Assembly (NCBI RefSeq): GCF_902833645.1
Contig: NZ_CADFGE010000011.1
Location: 62,001-126,000, forward strand
DNA length: 64,000 nucleotides
Reading direction: 5' to 3'
From: Paraburkholderia fungorum
GTDB taxonomy: Bacteria; Pseudomonadota; Gammaproteobacteria; Burkholderiales; Burkholderiaceae
The translations under genes and the position numbers were made by a program. Below are positions 54,852-64,000 of the stretch, in pieces. The notes below the pieces were generated by a model, which did no database searches, had not been told where the DNA came from, and saw nothing but the letters and a program-made list of their open reading frames with translations. The first letter of the stretch is position 1. Each line of letters starts with the position of its first letter.

Positions 54852-55505
54852 TCAGGGACGCTTGTGCGCCACCTGGTCGACCAGACCGTAAGCTTGTGCG
54901 TCATCGCCGGACATGAAATTGTCCCGGTCGGTGTCGCGTGCGATACGCTCAACAGGCTGGCCCGTGTGATGCGCGAGCAGATGATTCAGCCGTTCCTTCA
55001 GGTACAGGATTTCACGTGCCTGGATTTCGATGTCCGACGCCTGGCCGCGCGCGCCGCCCAACGGCTGGTGAATCATCACGCGCGAATTCGGCAGCGCAAA
55101 ACGCTTGCCCTTGGCACCGGCTGCCAGCAGGAACGCACCCATGCTGGCCGCGAGGCCCATGCACAAAGTCGACACGTCCGGCTTGATGAACTGCATCGTA
55201 TCGTAGATCGCCATCCCGGCCGAAACCGAGCCGCCCGGGCTGTTGATGTAGAAACTGATGTCCTTGTCCGGGTTTTCGCTTTCAAGGAACAACATCTGCG
55301 CGACGACGAGATTGGCCGTCTGGTCGTTTACTTCGCCTACCAGGAACACGATCCGTTCCTTTAGCAGACGCGAATAGATGTCATACGAGCGCTCACCGCG
55401 GCCGCTCGTTTCCACGACGATCGGCACCAGTCCGAGCGCCTGCGCTTCGAGATCCCGCGAGGACTGGGAGGTCAGCGTGTCCAGCATTTGGGCGCGAAAG
55501 GTCAT
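54852..55505 (-). CDS. clpP: ATP-dependent Clp protease proteolytic subunit
   Basis: A 217-aa serine protease that forms the tetradecameric chamber. The catalytic triad is Ser121 (GLAASMGAFLLAAG), His146 (RVMIHQPLGG) and Asp195 (RDTDRDNFMS). The N-terminus has about 20 residues that are probably a cleaved propeptide (TLTSQSSRDLEAQALGLVPI). It lies between trigger factor and clpX on the same strand, the classical arrangement. Confidence 0.98.
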   Translation of the reverse strand: MTFRAQMLDTLTSQSSRDLEAQALGLVPIVVETSGRGERSYDIYSRLLKERIVFLVGEVNDQTANLVVAQMLFLESENPDKDISFYINSPGGSVSAGMAIYDTMQFIKPDVSTLCMGLAASMGAFLLAAGAKGKRFALPNSRVMIHQPLGGARGQASDIEIQAREILYLKERLNHLLAHHTGQPVERIARDTDRDNFMSGDDAQAYGLVDQVAHKRP

Positions 55506-55655
55506 GCAATGGATCCTTGTCTGGAAATATTCTAAATATCAGGTGCTAGACAGGTGCGGCCGGCGAGACCGTATTCAAGTGCCCGATCAGCGCGAACGCG
55601 GTGAGCCACGCCGCGTGAAACGCGCCATGCAAAACGCAACGTACTTTCACAGCAC

Positions 55656-55701
55656 AAAAAAACGGCGTGCGAGCCGTCGCTCCGACAGCCGGCACGCCGT
55701 T
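55656..55701 (-). terminator. Terminator downstream of tig
   Basis: ACGGCGTGC at 55662-55670 pairs with GCACGCCGT at 55692-55700; the minus-strand transcript then enters a T run. It follows the tig stop by about 10 bases, which suggests that clpP is also read from its own promoter. Confidence 0.85.
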
Positions 55702-55711
55702 GCAGCGACGC

Positions 55712-57058
55712 TTACGCTTGCGCCGTTGCGCTTGCCAGTTCTTCGAAGCTAACTTCCTTGTCCGTCACCTTGGCCTTGCTGAGGACGAAATCGACGACGT
55801 TGGCTTCAACGACGTACGCTTCCATTTCTGCAAGGCGTTGCTGGTTGGAATAATACCAGCGGACGACTTCCTTCGGGTCTTCGTAGCTTTTCGCGAATTC
55901 GTCGACTTCGGCACGAATCTGCTCCGGCTTGGCTTGCAGCTCATTGGCCTTGACCAGCTCGGCCAGCACGAGGCCCAGCTTCACGCGGCGCTCAGCCTGT
56001 TCCTTGAACATCTCAGCCGGGATCGGTGCATCAGCGGCGTTCGGCACACCACGTTGCTCGAGGTCCTGACGCGCCATGGCGACCAGACGCTCCTGATCCT
56101 GTGCGATCAGCGCGTTCGGCACGTCGAGTTCCGAGATCTTCAGGAGCGCGTCCATGACCTGGTTCTTGACGATCGCTTGCGTGCGGCGTTTCGCTTCGCG
56201 TTCGAGATTGTCTTTGATCTCAGCGCGCATCTTGACCAGATCGCCGTCTTCGATACCGAGCGACTTTGCGAATTCGGCGTCGATTTCCGGCAGGTGCGGC
56301 CACTCGATCTTCTTCATCGTGATCGTGAACTGCGCGGTCTTACCGGCGACATCCTTGCCGTGGTAGTCAGCCGGGAAAGCCAGGTCGAATTCCTTCGCCT
56401 CGCCGACCTTCAGGCCGAGCGCTGCCTTTTCGAATTCCGGCAACATGCGGCCTTCGCCCAGCACAAATGCGAAGTCTTCGGCGCTGCCGCCCTGGAACAC
56501 TTCACCGTCGATCTTGCCGACGAAGTCGACCGTCACGCGGTCGCCGTCTTTCGCTGCCGTGTCCGCGCCGCCATCGCCGTGCTCGCCGGATTCGCCGCGA
56601 GCGTGGAAATGCACGCGCTGCTTGCGCAGGATGTCCAGCGTGCGATCGATTTCGGCTTCGCTGATGGTGGTCGTGGTGCGCTCGATTTCAGCCGTGGCGA
56701 CGTCGCCCAGCTTCACTTCCGGATACACCTCGAAGGTCGCGTCGAACGCGTAGTCGTTTTCAGCAGCGTCGGCCTTCGGCGCGAAGCTCGGCTGACCGGC
56801 AACGCGCAGGTTTTCCGCGCGGCTGATGTCGAAAAACTCCTTGCCGACCTTGTCGCTCAGCACTTCAGCTTCAACCTGGCCCGAATACTGTTGCGTCACC
56901 ATCTTGAGCGGCACCTTGCCCGGGCGGAAACCCGGCATGCGCACGTTCTTCGCGAGTTGACGGATACGCGAGTCCACTTCCTTCTGCACGGCGTCCTTCG
57001 GCAGGGAAATCGTTACGCGGCGTTCGAGCTTGCCGAGGTTTTCAACAACGTTAGCCAT
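55712..57058 (-). CDS. tig: Trigger factor
   Basis: A 448-aa ribosome-bound chaperone and prolyl isomerase. The N-terminal ribosome-binding tail has the GFRXGKXP signature (MPGFRPGKVPLKMV). The FKBP-type domain (about 160-250) has DRVTVDFVGKIDGEVFQGG and GEGRMLPEFEKAALGLKVGE. The C-terminal helical arms form the chaperone cradle. A short acidic insertion (GESGEHGDGGADTAAKDGD) lies just before the isomerase domain. It heads the tig-clpP-clpX-lon cluster. Confidence 0.97.
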   Translation of the reverse strand: MANVVENLGKLERRVTISLPKDAVQKEVDSRIRQLAKNVRMPGFRPGKVPLKMVTQQYSGQVEAEVLSDKVGKEFFDISRAENLRVAGQPSFAPKADAAENDYAFDATFEVYPEVKLGDVATAEIERTTTTISEAEIDRTLDILRKQRVHFHARGESGEHGDGGADTAAKDGDRVTVDFVGKIDGEVFQGGSAEDFAFVLGEGRMLPEFEKAALGLKVGEAKEFDLAFPADYHGKDVAGKTAQFTITMKKIEWPHLPEIDAEFAKSLGIEDGDLVKMRAEIKDNLEREAKRRTQAIVKNQVMDALLKISELDVPNALIAQDQERLVAMARQDLEQRGVPNAADAPIPAEMFKEQAERRVKLGLVLAELVKANELQAKPEQIRAEVDEFAKSYEDPKEVVRWYYSNQQRLAEMEAYVVEANVVDFVLSKAKVTDKEVSFEELASATAQA

Positions 57059-57680
57059 GGCTTCAATCGTCCTAAAATTATTCGAGCGAATCAGTTATCT
57101 TCTGCGTGCCGCTTTTCGATGTCGCTTCGCATCGCGCGTCGCATCAATTCGGCGCCTGCGCCGCGGGCTTGCAGGCCACCGGCAGCACGGTTGGGTCCAA
57201 AGAGCCGAATATTTTAGCAAACTATTTGCGCGCTTAGCCGGGATTCGACAATTGCGCGCGTTTTTATCGGTGTTGGAACCGCTTTTGAGGCTGTTTTTCA
57301 CCTGTTTGCGATTCGCCGGTAACTCTTACGTCTGCCCTTGCGCTTAGCCTGCCCGTTTCAAGTCCGGTTGCAATGGTGCGCGTGCAGTTTGACGGCACTT
57401 TCCAGCGGCTTACCGGCTCACTGGCCAACGCGCGCCGGCAAGGCCCGCCGATTCGCCAGCCGCACCTGGCGCACCTGGCGCAACTGGCGCAACTGGCGCA
57501 CCTGCCGCCCGCGCCGCGCCCGTGCTTTCCGTGCGCGCTCCCATGGACGATTCCGGCTATGCCGTTCGACATATTCAGTCCACGCGCCCATGCTGATAAG
57601 CTAACGGACGCGCTCGGGGCTGCGCGCTCATCCGATCAATTCACCCGCCCTCGCAACGACTCCAACCATTCAGAGACACC
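57059..57680. other. Intergenic region between tig and glycerate kinase
   Basis: About 620 bases between divergent genes; it must contain the tig promoter and that of the glycerate kinase gene. It contains a 9-bp tandem repeat (57461-57505). Short open frames here have unusual low-complexity translations and are not credible genes. Confidence 0.45.
57461..57505. repeat. Five tandem copies of a 9-bp unit
   Basis: Unit CGCAMCTGG in the order CGCACCTGG twice, CGCAACTGG twice, then CGCACCTGC, at 57461-57469, -57478, -57487, -57496 and -57505. Confidence 0.88.
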
Positions 57681-58826
57681 ATGCCGAATTTGCCGTCCTC
57701 GCCTGTCGTCGTCATTGCTCCCGATTCCTTCAAAGGTTCGCTCAGCGCGGAACAGGTCGCGCAGGCGATTGCGTCCGGCATCCAGCGCGCCCGGCCGGAC
57801 GCCAGCGTGCGTATCTGCCCGATGGCCGACGGGGGCGAAGGCACGCTCGACGCCATGCTCACAAGCGGCGGCGAACGCCGCAAGCTGAGCGTGCGCGGCG
57901 CGGCCGGTCCGGTGCGCGAGGCACTGACAGGCCTGCTGGCGGATGGCAGCGCGATCATCGAAACAGCGGAAATCGTCGGCATTACCGATCCGGTCGGCAT
58001 GGGCGTGCCGGTCGAGGCGCGCAGCACCCGCGGCATGGGCGAAGCGATTCGCGCCTTGCTCGACGCCGGCGTGCGGCGCTTTTTCGTCGCGCTCGGCGGC
58101 AGCAGCACGAACGACGGGGGCGCCGGCTTGCTGGCCGGCCTCGGCCTGAGACTTTTCGACGCGCAAGACAAGGAGCTCGACGCCACGCCGGAGCAGCTCG
58201 CTCGTGTGGCACGCCTTGACGTATCGCAACTGGACGCCCGCCTCGCGGACACGCAGTTCGTCGGCATGTCCGATGTGGACAATCCGCTGACCGGCGATCA
58301 CGGCGCGACCGCGGTGTTCGGACCGCAAAAGGGCGTCAAGCCGGAACAGGTTGCTTCGATCGACGCCGCCCTCGCCCGCTTCGCCGATCTGCTCGAGGCG
58401 GCGCTGGGGCGCACGGCGCGCGACCAGCCTGGCGCGGGCGCGGCCGGTGGTCTCGGTTTCGCGCTGCACATGCTGGGCGCGCAGTTCGAGCCGGGCGCGG
58501 AAACCGTCGCGCGGCAGATCGGTCTGGACGCCGCGCTTGAAGGCGCGAACTGGCTGATCACCGGCGAAGGACGCTCGGACGTGCAAACGCTGCACGGCAA
58601 GGCGCCGTTCATCGCGTGCCGTCATGCGCAGGCTGCGGGTGTGCCGGCCACGTTGCTGTCCGGCGCGGTCGACTCCGCGGCGCTGCCGCGCCTCGCCGAA
58701 TACTTCAGTGGCTGCTTCTCGCCGGCGCCCGGGCCGATCACGCTCGACGTCGCAATACGCGATGCGGCGCGCCTGCTGGCCGACGAAGCCGAACAGTTGA
58801 CGCGTTTGAAGTACGGCGCGCGTTGA
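57681..58826 (+). CDS. Glycerate kinase (GlxK/GarK type)
   Basis: A 381-aa class II-type glycerate 2-kinase of the GckA/GlxK family. N-terminal block VVIAPDSFKGSLSAEQVAQA, then CPMADGGEGTLDAML with the catalytic-site glycines, FFVALGGSSTNDGGAGLLAG, and the C-terminal TGEGRSDVQTLHGKAPFIA. It phosphorylates D-glycerate with ATP to feed glycolysis, as in glyoxylate and glucarate use. No other glycerate genes are adjacent. A MarR regulator follows 64 bases downstream on the same strand. Confidence 0.93.
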   Translation: MPNLPSSPVVVIAPDSFKGSLSAEQVAQAIASGIQRARPDASVRICPMADGGEGTLDAMLTSGGERRKLSVRGAAGPVREALTGLLADGSAIIETAEIVGITDPVGMGVPVEARSTRGMGEAIRALLDAGVRRFFVALGGSSTNDGGAGLLAGLGLRLFDAQDKELDATPEQLARVARLDVSQLDARLADTQFVGMSDVDNPLTGDHGATAVFGPQKGVKPEQVASIDAALARFADLLEAALGRTARDQPGAGAAGGLGFALHMLGAQFEPGAETVARQIGLDAALEGANWLITGEGRSDVQTLHGKAPFIACRHAQAAGVPATLLSGAVDSAALPRLAEYFSGCFSPAPGPITLDVAIRDAARLLADEAEQLTRLKYGAR

Positions 58827-58890
58827 CCGGAGGGGACGGTTGCGGCAACAATCACAGCGCCACAACCGCGCCACTTATCACGGGACAACC

Positions 58891-59343
58891 ATGAAGGCCT
58901 CCGCCAAAGCCGGACTCGAGCAGTTCCTGACGTACCGTCTGCATGTCCTGAACAAACTCGCCGAGCGTGGCATTAGCGTGCGCTATCAGGACAAACTCGG
59001 TGTGACGTTGCCTGAAGCGCGGGTGATTGCATCGGTGGGCTCGTTCGGACCGTTTTCAATCATGGACCTGGCGCGGCACGCCAACCTCGACAAGAGCCAG
59101 GCGAGCCGCGCGGCTGAGGCATTGATCAGGCAGGGACTGGTGAAACGCGAGCCGAGCGCCGAAGACGGCCGCGTCGTGCTGGTGTCGCTAACCCCCGAAG
59201 GCCGCGCGCTCTATCGCAAGGTGATGCCGATCGCGCGCAAGTGGAACGGGGATATGTTCGACTGCCTCGACGAACAGGAAAAACTCGCGTTCGGTCAGGC
59301 GCTCGACAAGATCATCGAGACAATTTCCGTCCACGAAGGGTAA
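58891..59343 (+). CDS. MarR family transcriptional regulator
   Basis: A 150-aa winged-helix repressor. The N-terminal helix (GLEQFLTYRLHVLNKLAERG) is a dimer segment; the DNA-binding part is GPFSIMDLARHANLDKSQAS and RAAEALIRQGLVKREPSAED with the wing GRVVLVSLTPEGRALY. The ATG at 58891 is supported by the conserved N-terminal helix. It lies just downstream of glycerate kinase, so it may be co-transcribed with that gene; ligand and target are unknown. Its stop is 20 bases from the convergent DUF3999 stop. Confidence 0.92.
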   Translation: MKASAKAGLEQFLTYRLHVLNKLAERGISVRYQDKLGVTLPEARVIASVGSFGPFSIMDLARHANLDKSQASRAAEALIRQGLVKREPSAEDGRVVLVSLTPEGRALYRKVMPIARKWNGDMFDCLDEQEKLAFGQALDKIIETISVHEG

Positions 59344-59362
59344 GCAAGGGCATGACGTCCCG

Positions 59363-60895
59363 TCAGTGCTTTGCGGGGCCTTGAGCGTGGGCGTTGTCGC
59401 GGCCTGCATCGCCAGCTGTAGCGCTTGCCGGGTCTGATCCGCCAGACACCCCGCCTGCCGATCCACCAGCGGCGCCCGCGTCACCGGTTCCGGCCGCTCC
59501 GCCCGTTGCACCCGCTCCGCCACCGGCCACACCGCCAGGCTGAGCCTGAACGCCACGCGCTAGCCGCCAGGCAATCGCACCCAGCGAGCCGACAGCCAGC
59601 AGCAAGGCCGCCCACAACATGTAGCGCCGCGTCGCGTCGGGGTCTTTACCCGACGCCTGCGCATCATCTCCTAGCTCAACAGGAAGCGCCTCACCCAGTC
59701 TCGCGGTGGCAGCAACCGATGACGCTCCCATCAACAGATCCGCCCGGCTCAGCGCCGACGACACCGCGGCCGCGCTCCCCACCGCCAGCGTGAAAGGCGG
59801 GGCGCCACGCGCGACGAAGGTGAGCGTCGCCGGACGCCAGCCCGCGGCGACGGTCAACGTGCCGCTTCCCAAACCGCCATTGCGCGTATCGACCACCACT
59901 CGCCATTGACGATCCGTGTCAGGGGCCATCTCAAGCGATGGATTGCTTTGCTCCACCGCGCCGTTGTGCAAACGGAACAGCGTCGCGCCCGATACCTCTC
60001 GCCAGGCCGCCTCCAGCCCCGCACGCGAGTAGACGACGGCGGGCGCCACGGTATTCGGCTGTGGCAGGTTCAGGCGCAAACGATCGACGGGATAAGGGCC
60101 GCCGGTCTCGAAGAAATATTCGCCGTCTTTCGGACCCGCGCGGGCAACGATGCCGACGCGCCATTCCCGTTGAGTATCCGCGCTCCGCGCGCTATCGGCG
60201 CCGGCCGCCTGGAGCTGGGCATCGATCGATTCGATGTAGGGCGCGCCGTCGAGCCAGTGCAAACGCAGATAACGCGCGCGCATGCCGGTGAGCTCGATAC
60301 GGTCCTGGCTCAGCGTGCTGCCGTTGTAGCTCACCTTGAGCAGTTGCGCTTCGCCGGCGGGTTGCCAGCTGCGCAGATCGTCACTCGATTCGACGCTGAC
60401 ACGCCCCTGGTAGTTGTCATCGCGCACATGGACGACCAGTGCATCGATCCGGGCGCCGCCCCGCGTCTCGCGCGCGAGATCGATCAGCTCGGCGTCCTGC
60501 TGCTCGCGTGACGGTGGTGCGGAGGTTGCACGCAGCGACCCGTCGGCGGCAATCGTCACGCCGAGTGGCGCGCGGGTTCCGCCCGGCGCGGCGGACGGCA
60601 ACGGAAACCAGCGCACCGGGCGCAAGGTAGCCGGCGCCCGGGAGGGCTCCCGTGGCGCGTCGAGAGAATACGGTACGGGCTCGCCCGCACCATTGAACAC
60701 GCGCACATCGCCGAGATCGCCGCGCTGGCTGGCGGCGTACACGGCAGCCGGAAGCGTCACGCTGTAATAGGGGGCGCCGCTTTCGAGTTCAAGCGCAAAG
60801 CGCTGCGCGAACCTATCCGCCGCCACGGCCGCCGTCGACAACCACGCTGACGAGATCGCAAGACACCACCCCGCCGCTATCAGGACACGCTTCAT
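59363..60895 (-). CDS. DUF3999 family exported protein
   Basis: A 510-aa protein with a Sec signal peptide (MKRVLIAAGWCLAISSAWLS through AAVAA). The large periplasmic part begins DRFAQRFALELESGAPYYSV and contains several beta-rich modules (for example RVSVESSDDLRSWQPAGEAQ and YLRLHWLDGAPYIESID, typical of DUF3999). A single membrane segment near 434-453 (MLWAALLLAVGSLGAIAWRL) is followed by a Gly/Ala-rich cytosolic tail of about 60 residues. Its ATG overlaps the stop of the DUF2339 gene by four bases, so the two are translationally coupled. Function unknown. Confidence 0.85.
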   Translation of the reverse strand: MKRVLIAAGWCLAISSAWLSTAAVAADRFAQRFALELESGAPYYSVTLPAAVYAASQRGDLGDVRVFNGAGEPVPYSLDAPREPSRAPATLRPVRWFPLPSAAPGGTRAPLGVTIAADGSLRATSAPPSREQQDAELIDLARETRGGARIDALVVHVRDDNYQGRVSVESSDDLRSWQPAGEAQLLKVSYNGSTLSQDRIELTGMRARYLRLHWLDGAPYIESIDAQLQAAGADSARSADTQREWRVGIVARAGPKDGEYFFETGGPYPVDRLRLNLPQPNTVAPAVVYSRAGLEAAWREVSGATLFRLHNGAVEQSNPSLEMAPDTDRQWRVVVDTRNGGLGSGTLTVAAGWRPATLTFVARGAPPFTLAVGSAAAVSSALSRADLLMGASSVAATARLGEALPVELGDDAQASGKDPDATRRYMLWAALLLAVGSLGAIAWRLARGVQAQPGGVAGGGAGATGGAAGTGDAGAAGGSAGGVSGGSDPASATAGDAGRDNAHAQGPAKH

Positions 60896-63800
60896 TGCTC
60901 AGCTTCCAGAACCACTGCTTTGGGCGGCAACGGCGAGAAGTAACCGATCAGCAGCAACATCAGGCCAATACCGATGAACGATACGATCCGCTCGATACCG
61001 GTCACGTGTGACAGATCGAACAGGAACAGCTTGACGACAGTGGCTGCCAGCAGCGCGCCGCCGATGAACCAGAAAATCCGGCTGGCTCGCCTCGTCGCCC
61101 AGATCATCATAGCCAATGCGCAGACGGTCCAGAATACCGAGACCGAAGCTTGCACGAGCATCGAGTGCGACATGTCGTCGAGCTGGTATGGCACGCCGAT
61201 CCAATGATGCAGCGTGCGCAGCAGCATCGCGTTGAGCCAGACGAATCCGGTCGCGCCGACCGCTACCTGCAACGGCACACGATATTCGCCGATCGGCACA
61301 CCGAGGCGGTTGATGCGGATGAGCCACAACGCCGCCAATGCAAAGATCACCGCCTGCACCAGGTCGAGCGGATTGAGCAGCGGCAAGCGCGCCCACGCGC
61401 CGCCATCCTGTGTCAGGTTCGCATAGAACGTCCACATCCACATTACCAGCACAAGCGGCGTCGAGGCGATCGCGCACACCCGCACGATGCTGTCGCGGCG
61501 CGCAACCCACAACCCCGCAAAGGCAAACGCACTCCAGCCAACCAGAAACACCTGCTGGAAATTGAACGACGCCAGCACCGCATCGATATCGTACGCTGCA
61601 TGGAAATGATGATGCAGCGTACGCAGCAGCAACGCGTTGAACCACAGGAACAGGGTCGCGAGCACCGCATAGTCGAAGGCTCGCGGATGCCAGTACACGC
61701 CCAGTGCGCGCAGGCGCCGCAGCCATACGGCACAGGCGACAAGCGCGAGGATCTGCGCGACGTCCAGCGGATTGAGAATCGGCAGCCAGAAGAGCGGCGC
61801 GGCACTGCCGTCGCTCGTCACGCTCACGATGCTCCACACCCATAGCAGGACGGCGAGCGGCGCGGCGCCCCATACCTGATACGCCTGCAAGAACCGCGCG
61901 ACCGGCCAGCGCAAACGATGCCCGACGCCCGCCATCATCAGCAGCAGAATGCCAAAGCCGTACGCCCACGCGCTCCAGCTCCATGCGCCTTCCGGCACGT
62001 ACGCACGCAAGCCCCAATAGCCTTCGAGGGCGACGAGCGCGGCGGCTGTCCAGAACATCAGCACATGCAGGACGGCAAGCACCCGGTCGCTAATGTCGCG
62101 CTGCTGATGCCACAGCAGCGCGTAGGCGGCAACCGCGACAACCGCGCTGACCAGCCAGCCGTAACCGCTGACCGGCGCCATGCTCAACATGAACAGACTC
62201 AATGTCAGCAAAGCGAGCACCGGCATGAGTGCCAGCGCAGGCAGTTCGGCAAGCGGCCAACGCAGCTTGCGGTGCGCGCCGTGCGCAAGCCACGCGGTTA
62301 GAACGGCGAACAGCGCGATGACGGCGGTCTCGAACCGATCGCGGTCGTACGCAAGATGCGCCTGCGCGTACGCGTGGATTTCGTGCAGCCCTCCACAGAT
62401 CCACCACAACAGTCCCCACACCCCGGCGACGAGGCCGATCTGCGGCATCCATGCGTGCCACGCGCCCGCTTCGCTGCGGCCATGCAAGCGCCATCCCGTG
62501 AATATGCCCGCGATCGCAATCAGCACAGTCGCAATGTACGCGCCGTTCAGGACCGGCCATGCATGCGCGCTGCCGATCTGCGCGTACGTGCCGACAGCAT
62601 ACGCGGCCGCCGCGGCCAGTTGCATCAGCAGCCCAAAGCCGAAGGCACTCAGGCGCCGTTGGCGCACCGCGAGCCACGTGATCGCGGCGCCTTCGATGGC
62701 CCAGGTCGCGCTGGTGGTCGGTCCGGTGAAAGCGAGCGGCACGGCGAGTGTGGCGAAGATCACGGCCAGCGCGAGCATCGCTTCGAACATCATGCCGAGG
62801 CGCGCGCGCCGCGGCGCCAGCCAGCCCGCGACCGCCAGGTAGAAAGCAGCCAGCGCGACCGCGCTCCACGCCAGACCGAATTCGGTGCCCTTCATCAGGG
62901 CCGCTTGCAGACCGATCGCGACGAGCGGCGTGCCGAACACCAACGTACCGTCGACGTAATGCTTGAGTGCGATCTCACGGCGCAGCCCATAGAGCAACGC
63001 GATGCCGACATACATCAGGAAAAACAGAATCAGGAACGGCTCCGTGCTGGCCAGCAATTCAGGCCGGTAAGCGGTCACGCCCCACGCGGCGCCGATCGAG
63101 AACGTGAACACGAAACCAAGCAGATTCAGGGGCCGCCACGCCTTGAACCACGCAATCGCGAAAATACCTGCGTTGAGTAGCGCGTAGTAGCTGAACAGCA
63201 TCACGTGACTACCACCGCCCGTCGACAGGAGTAGCGGCGCGAGGAAGCCGCCCGCACTCCCCATGAAGGCCAACGACGATGCGTTCTGGCGCACCGCCAG
63301 AAATGCGCTCAGGCCGCAGATCGCGATCATCAACGGCAAGGCGGCGCCTGCCGGCAGCAGATGATAGAGCCGGGTTGCGGCGAACACGGTCAGATAAAGC
63401 GCGCCGACGCCGCCGCCCTGCAAGATCAGCCCGTACGCTCCGCGACGCTCGCCAATGCGCCACCCGAGCCCGAGCAGGACGGTCGCGGCGAGCGCCACGC
63501 CGGCCAGGCGGAATTCGATCGGCAACAGACTGTTGTCCGCGGCGTATTTGAGCAGGAACGCAATGCCGAAGAACAGCACGACGATGCCGACCCGCACAAC
63601 CGTGTTGCCGCCAAATAGCCAGTCGCGAGCGCTTTTGAAGAGGCGTTCGACGAGACCGGGACCGCGCGGAGGCGCGGGCGGAGTTTGCGCGGGTATCGGT
63701 GACTCGGTAGACGGCGACAACGCTGCGGGGTTGTGCGGCTGGCCATCCAGCGTGCCCGCTACGGCCGATCCGCTCAATGCAAGCGCTGCGGCCGGCTCCT

Positions 63801-64000
63801 GCGGCGTGACTGCGCTGGCGCTCACCGTCGGGCGCACGGCTGTCGGCTGCGGCGGCGTGACTGCACGCTCGCGAGGCGGCTGCTGCCCCGCTGCGGGCGG
63901 TATCGCGTAAGGATGCGATGCGAGCGTGTCAGGACCCCGCCCGGACAACGTCGACTCACCATCCTCACTCGCGGTCGCCGACGCGCCGGTAACGCCGGCG
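60892..64000 (-). CDS. DUF2339 family polytopic membrane protein (partial, runs off the right edge)
   Basis: At least 1035 residues are visible, and the frame is open to the window end, so the true start lies beyond. The visible N-terminal part is Pro/Ala-rich, then GLVERLFKSARDWLFGGNTV leads into a very long membrane domain with more than 20 hydrophobic segments (for example VVRVGIVVLFFGIAFLLKYA and LLLGLGWRIGERRGAYGLIL-like stretches). DUF2339 proteins are large inner-membrane proteins of unknown role, regularly paired with DUF3999 proteins. A TTG codon at 63948 can be read as a start but is not convincing. The gene overlaps the downstream DUF3999 gene by four bases. Confidence 0.87.
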   Translation of the reverse strand, partial: AGVTGASATASEDGESTLSGRGPDTLASHPYAIPPAAGQQPPRERAVTPPQPTAVRPTVSASAVTPQEPAAALALSGSAVAGTLDGQPHNPAALSPSTESPIPAQTPPAPPRGPGLVERLFKSARDWLFGGNTVVRVGIVVLFFGIAFLLKYAADNSLLPIEFRLAGVALAATVLLGLGWRIGERRGAYGLILQGGGVGALYLTVFAATRLYHLLPAGAALPLMIAICGLSAFLAVRQNASSLAFMGSAGGFLAPLLLSTGGGSHVMLFSYYALLNAGIFAIAWFKAWRPLNLLGFVFTFSIGAAWGVTAYRPELLASTEPFLILFFLMYVGIALLYGLRREIALKHYVDGTLVFGTPLVAIGLQAALMKGTEFGLAWSAVALAAFYLAVAGWLAPRRARLGMMFEAMLALAVIFATLAVPLAFTGPTTSATWAIEGAAITWLAVRQRRLSAFGFGLLMQLAAAAAYAVGTYAQIGSAHAWPVLNGAYIATVLIAIAGIFTGWRLHGRSEAGAWHAWMPQIGLVAGVWGLLWWICGGLHEIHAYAQAHLAYDRDRFETAVIALFAVLTAWLAHGAHRKLRWPLAELPALALMPVLALLTLSLFMLSMAPVSGYGWLVSAVVAVAAYALLWHQQRDISDRVLAVLHVLMFWTAAALVALEGYWGLRAYVPEGAWSWSAWAYGFGILLLMMAGVGHRLRWPVARFLQAYQVWGAAPLAVLLWVWSIVSVTSDGSAAPLFWLPILNPLDVAQILALVACAVWLRRLRALGVYWHPRAFDYAVLATLFLWFNALLLRTLHHHFHAAYDIDAVLASFNFQQVFLVGWSAFAFAGLWVARRDSIVRVCAIASTPLVLVMWMWTFYANLTQDGGAWARLPLLNPLDLVQAVIFALAALWLIRINRLGVPIGEYRVPLQVAVGATGFVWLNAMLLRTLHHWIGVPYQLDDMSHSMLVQASVSVFWTVCALAMMIWATRRASRIFWFIGGALLAATVVKLFLFDLSHVTGIERIVSFIGIGLMLLLIGYFSPLPPKAVVLEAEQ

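Noticed and set aside
57264..57572. Cys/Ala/Arg-rich small open frame
   Set aside because: Its odd composition comes from translating the 9-bp tandem repeat; no ribosome site or family similarity.
63946..63948. TTG start for the DUF2339 gene
   Set aside because: The frame is open to the window edge and the family has an N-terminal membrane region not seen here, so the true start is beyond position 64000.

Overview
The window is a GC-rich, densely coded bacterial chromosome segment. Gene content and order point to a Burkholderiaceae main chromosome, most likely Paraburkholderia or Burkholderia. Reasons: the tig-clpP-clpX-lon-hupB-(tRNA-Val, tRNA-Asp)-ppiD order, the mltG-tmk-holB-tatD block, the selO-msrB-yciB-bolA-ppiC run and the divergent ABC-ATPase/tesA pair. 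The genus is inferred from gene content only. I see no prophage, intact insertion sequence, CRISPR array or rRNA operon.

Layout. 1-6.7 kb: an A+T-rich leader and manC (GDP-mannose supply), then a protein built on a transposase N-terminal domain, YciI, PsiF, a small membrane protein and a SYLF lipoprotein. 6.7-10.7 kb: a GT4 glycosyltransferase, a RecF/OLD-like ATPase and trehalose-6-phosphate synthase. 11-16.7 kb: an orphan Rap1a/Tai-like secreted protein, an ankyrin-repeat protein, then tatD, a GNAT acetyltransferase, holB, tmk and mltG, with ygfZ diverging from mltG. 18-30.2 kb: mostly leftward acyl-CoA and lipid genes (esterase, SDR, MDR reductase, PaaI thioesterase, MocR regulator, thiolase, FadB-type bifunctional enzyme, acyl-CoA ligase). 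30.4-34.4 kb: selO, msrB, yciB, bolA and a parvulin. 34.4-36.3 kb: a hipBA toxin-antitoxin operon behind four evenly spaced palindromic operators. 36.4-47.7 kb: purL, a DadA-like oxidase, nnr, pgi, an ABC ATPase and tesA whose start codons overlap, and a small lipoprotein. 47.8-57.1 kb: the protein quality-control cluster. 57.7-64 kb: glycerate kinase, a MarR regulator, and a DUF3999/DUF2339 envelope pair that runs off the right edge.

Most genes are housekeeping. The parts worth a second look are the hipBA operator array, the transposase-derived protein at 1983-3140, the DUF3999/DUF2339 pair, the shared start codons of the ABC ATPase and tesA, the Rap1a-like protein with no visible effector, and several short tandem repeats, one of them inside the MocR coding sequence.

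Reading frames and motifs were read by eye from the sequence. Family names rest on recognised motifs and lengths; no database search was run.
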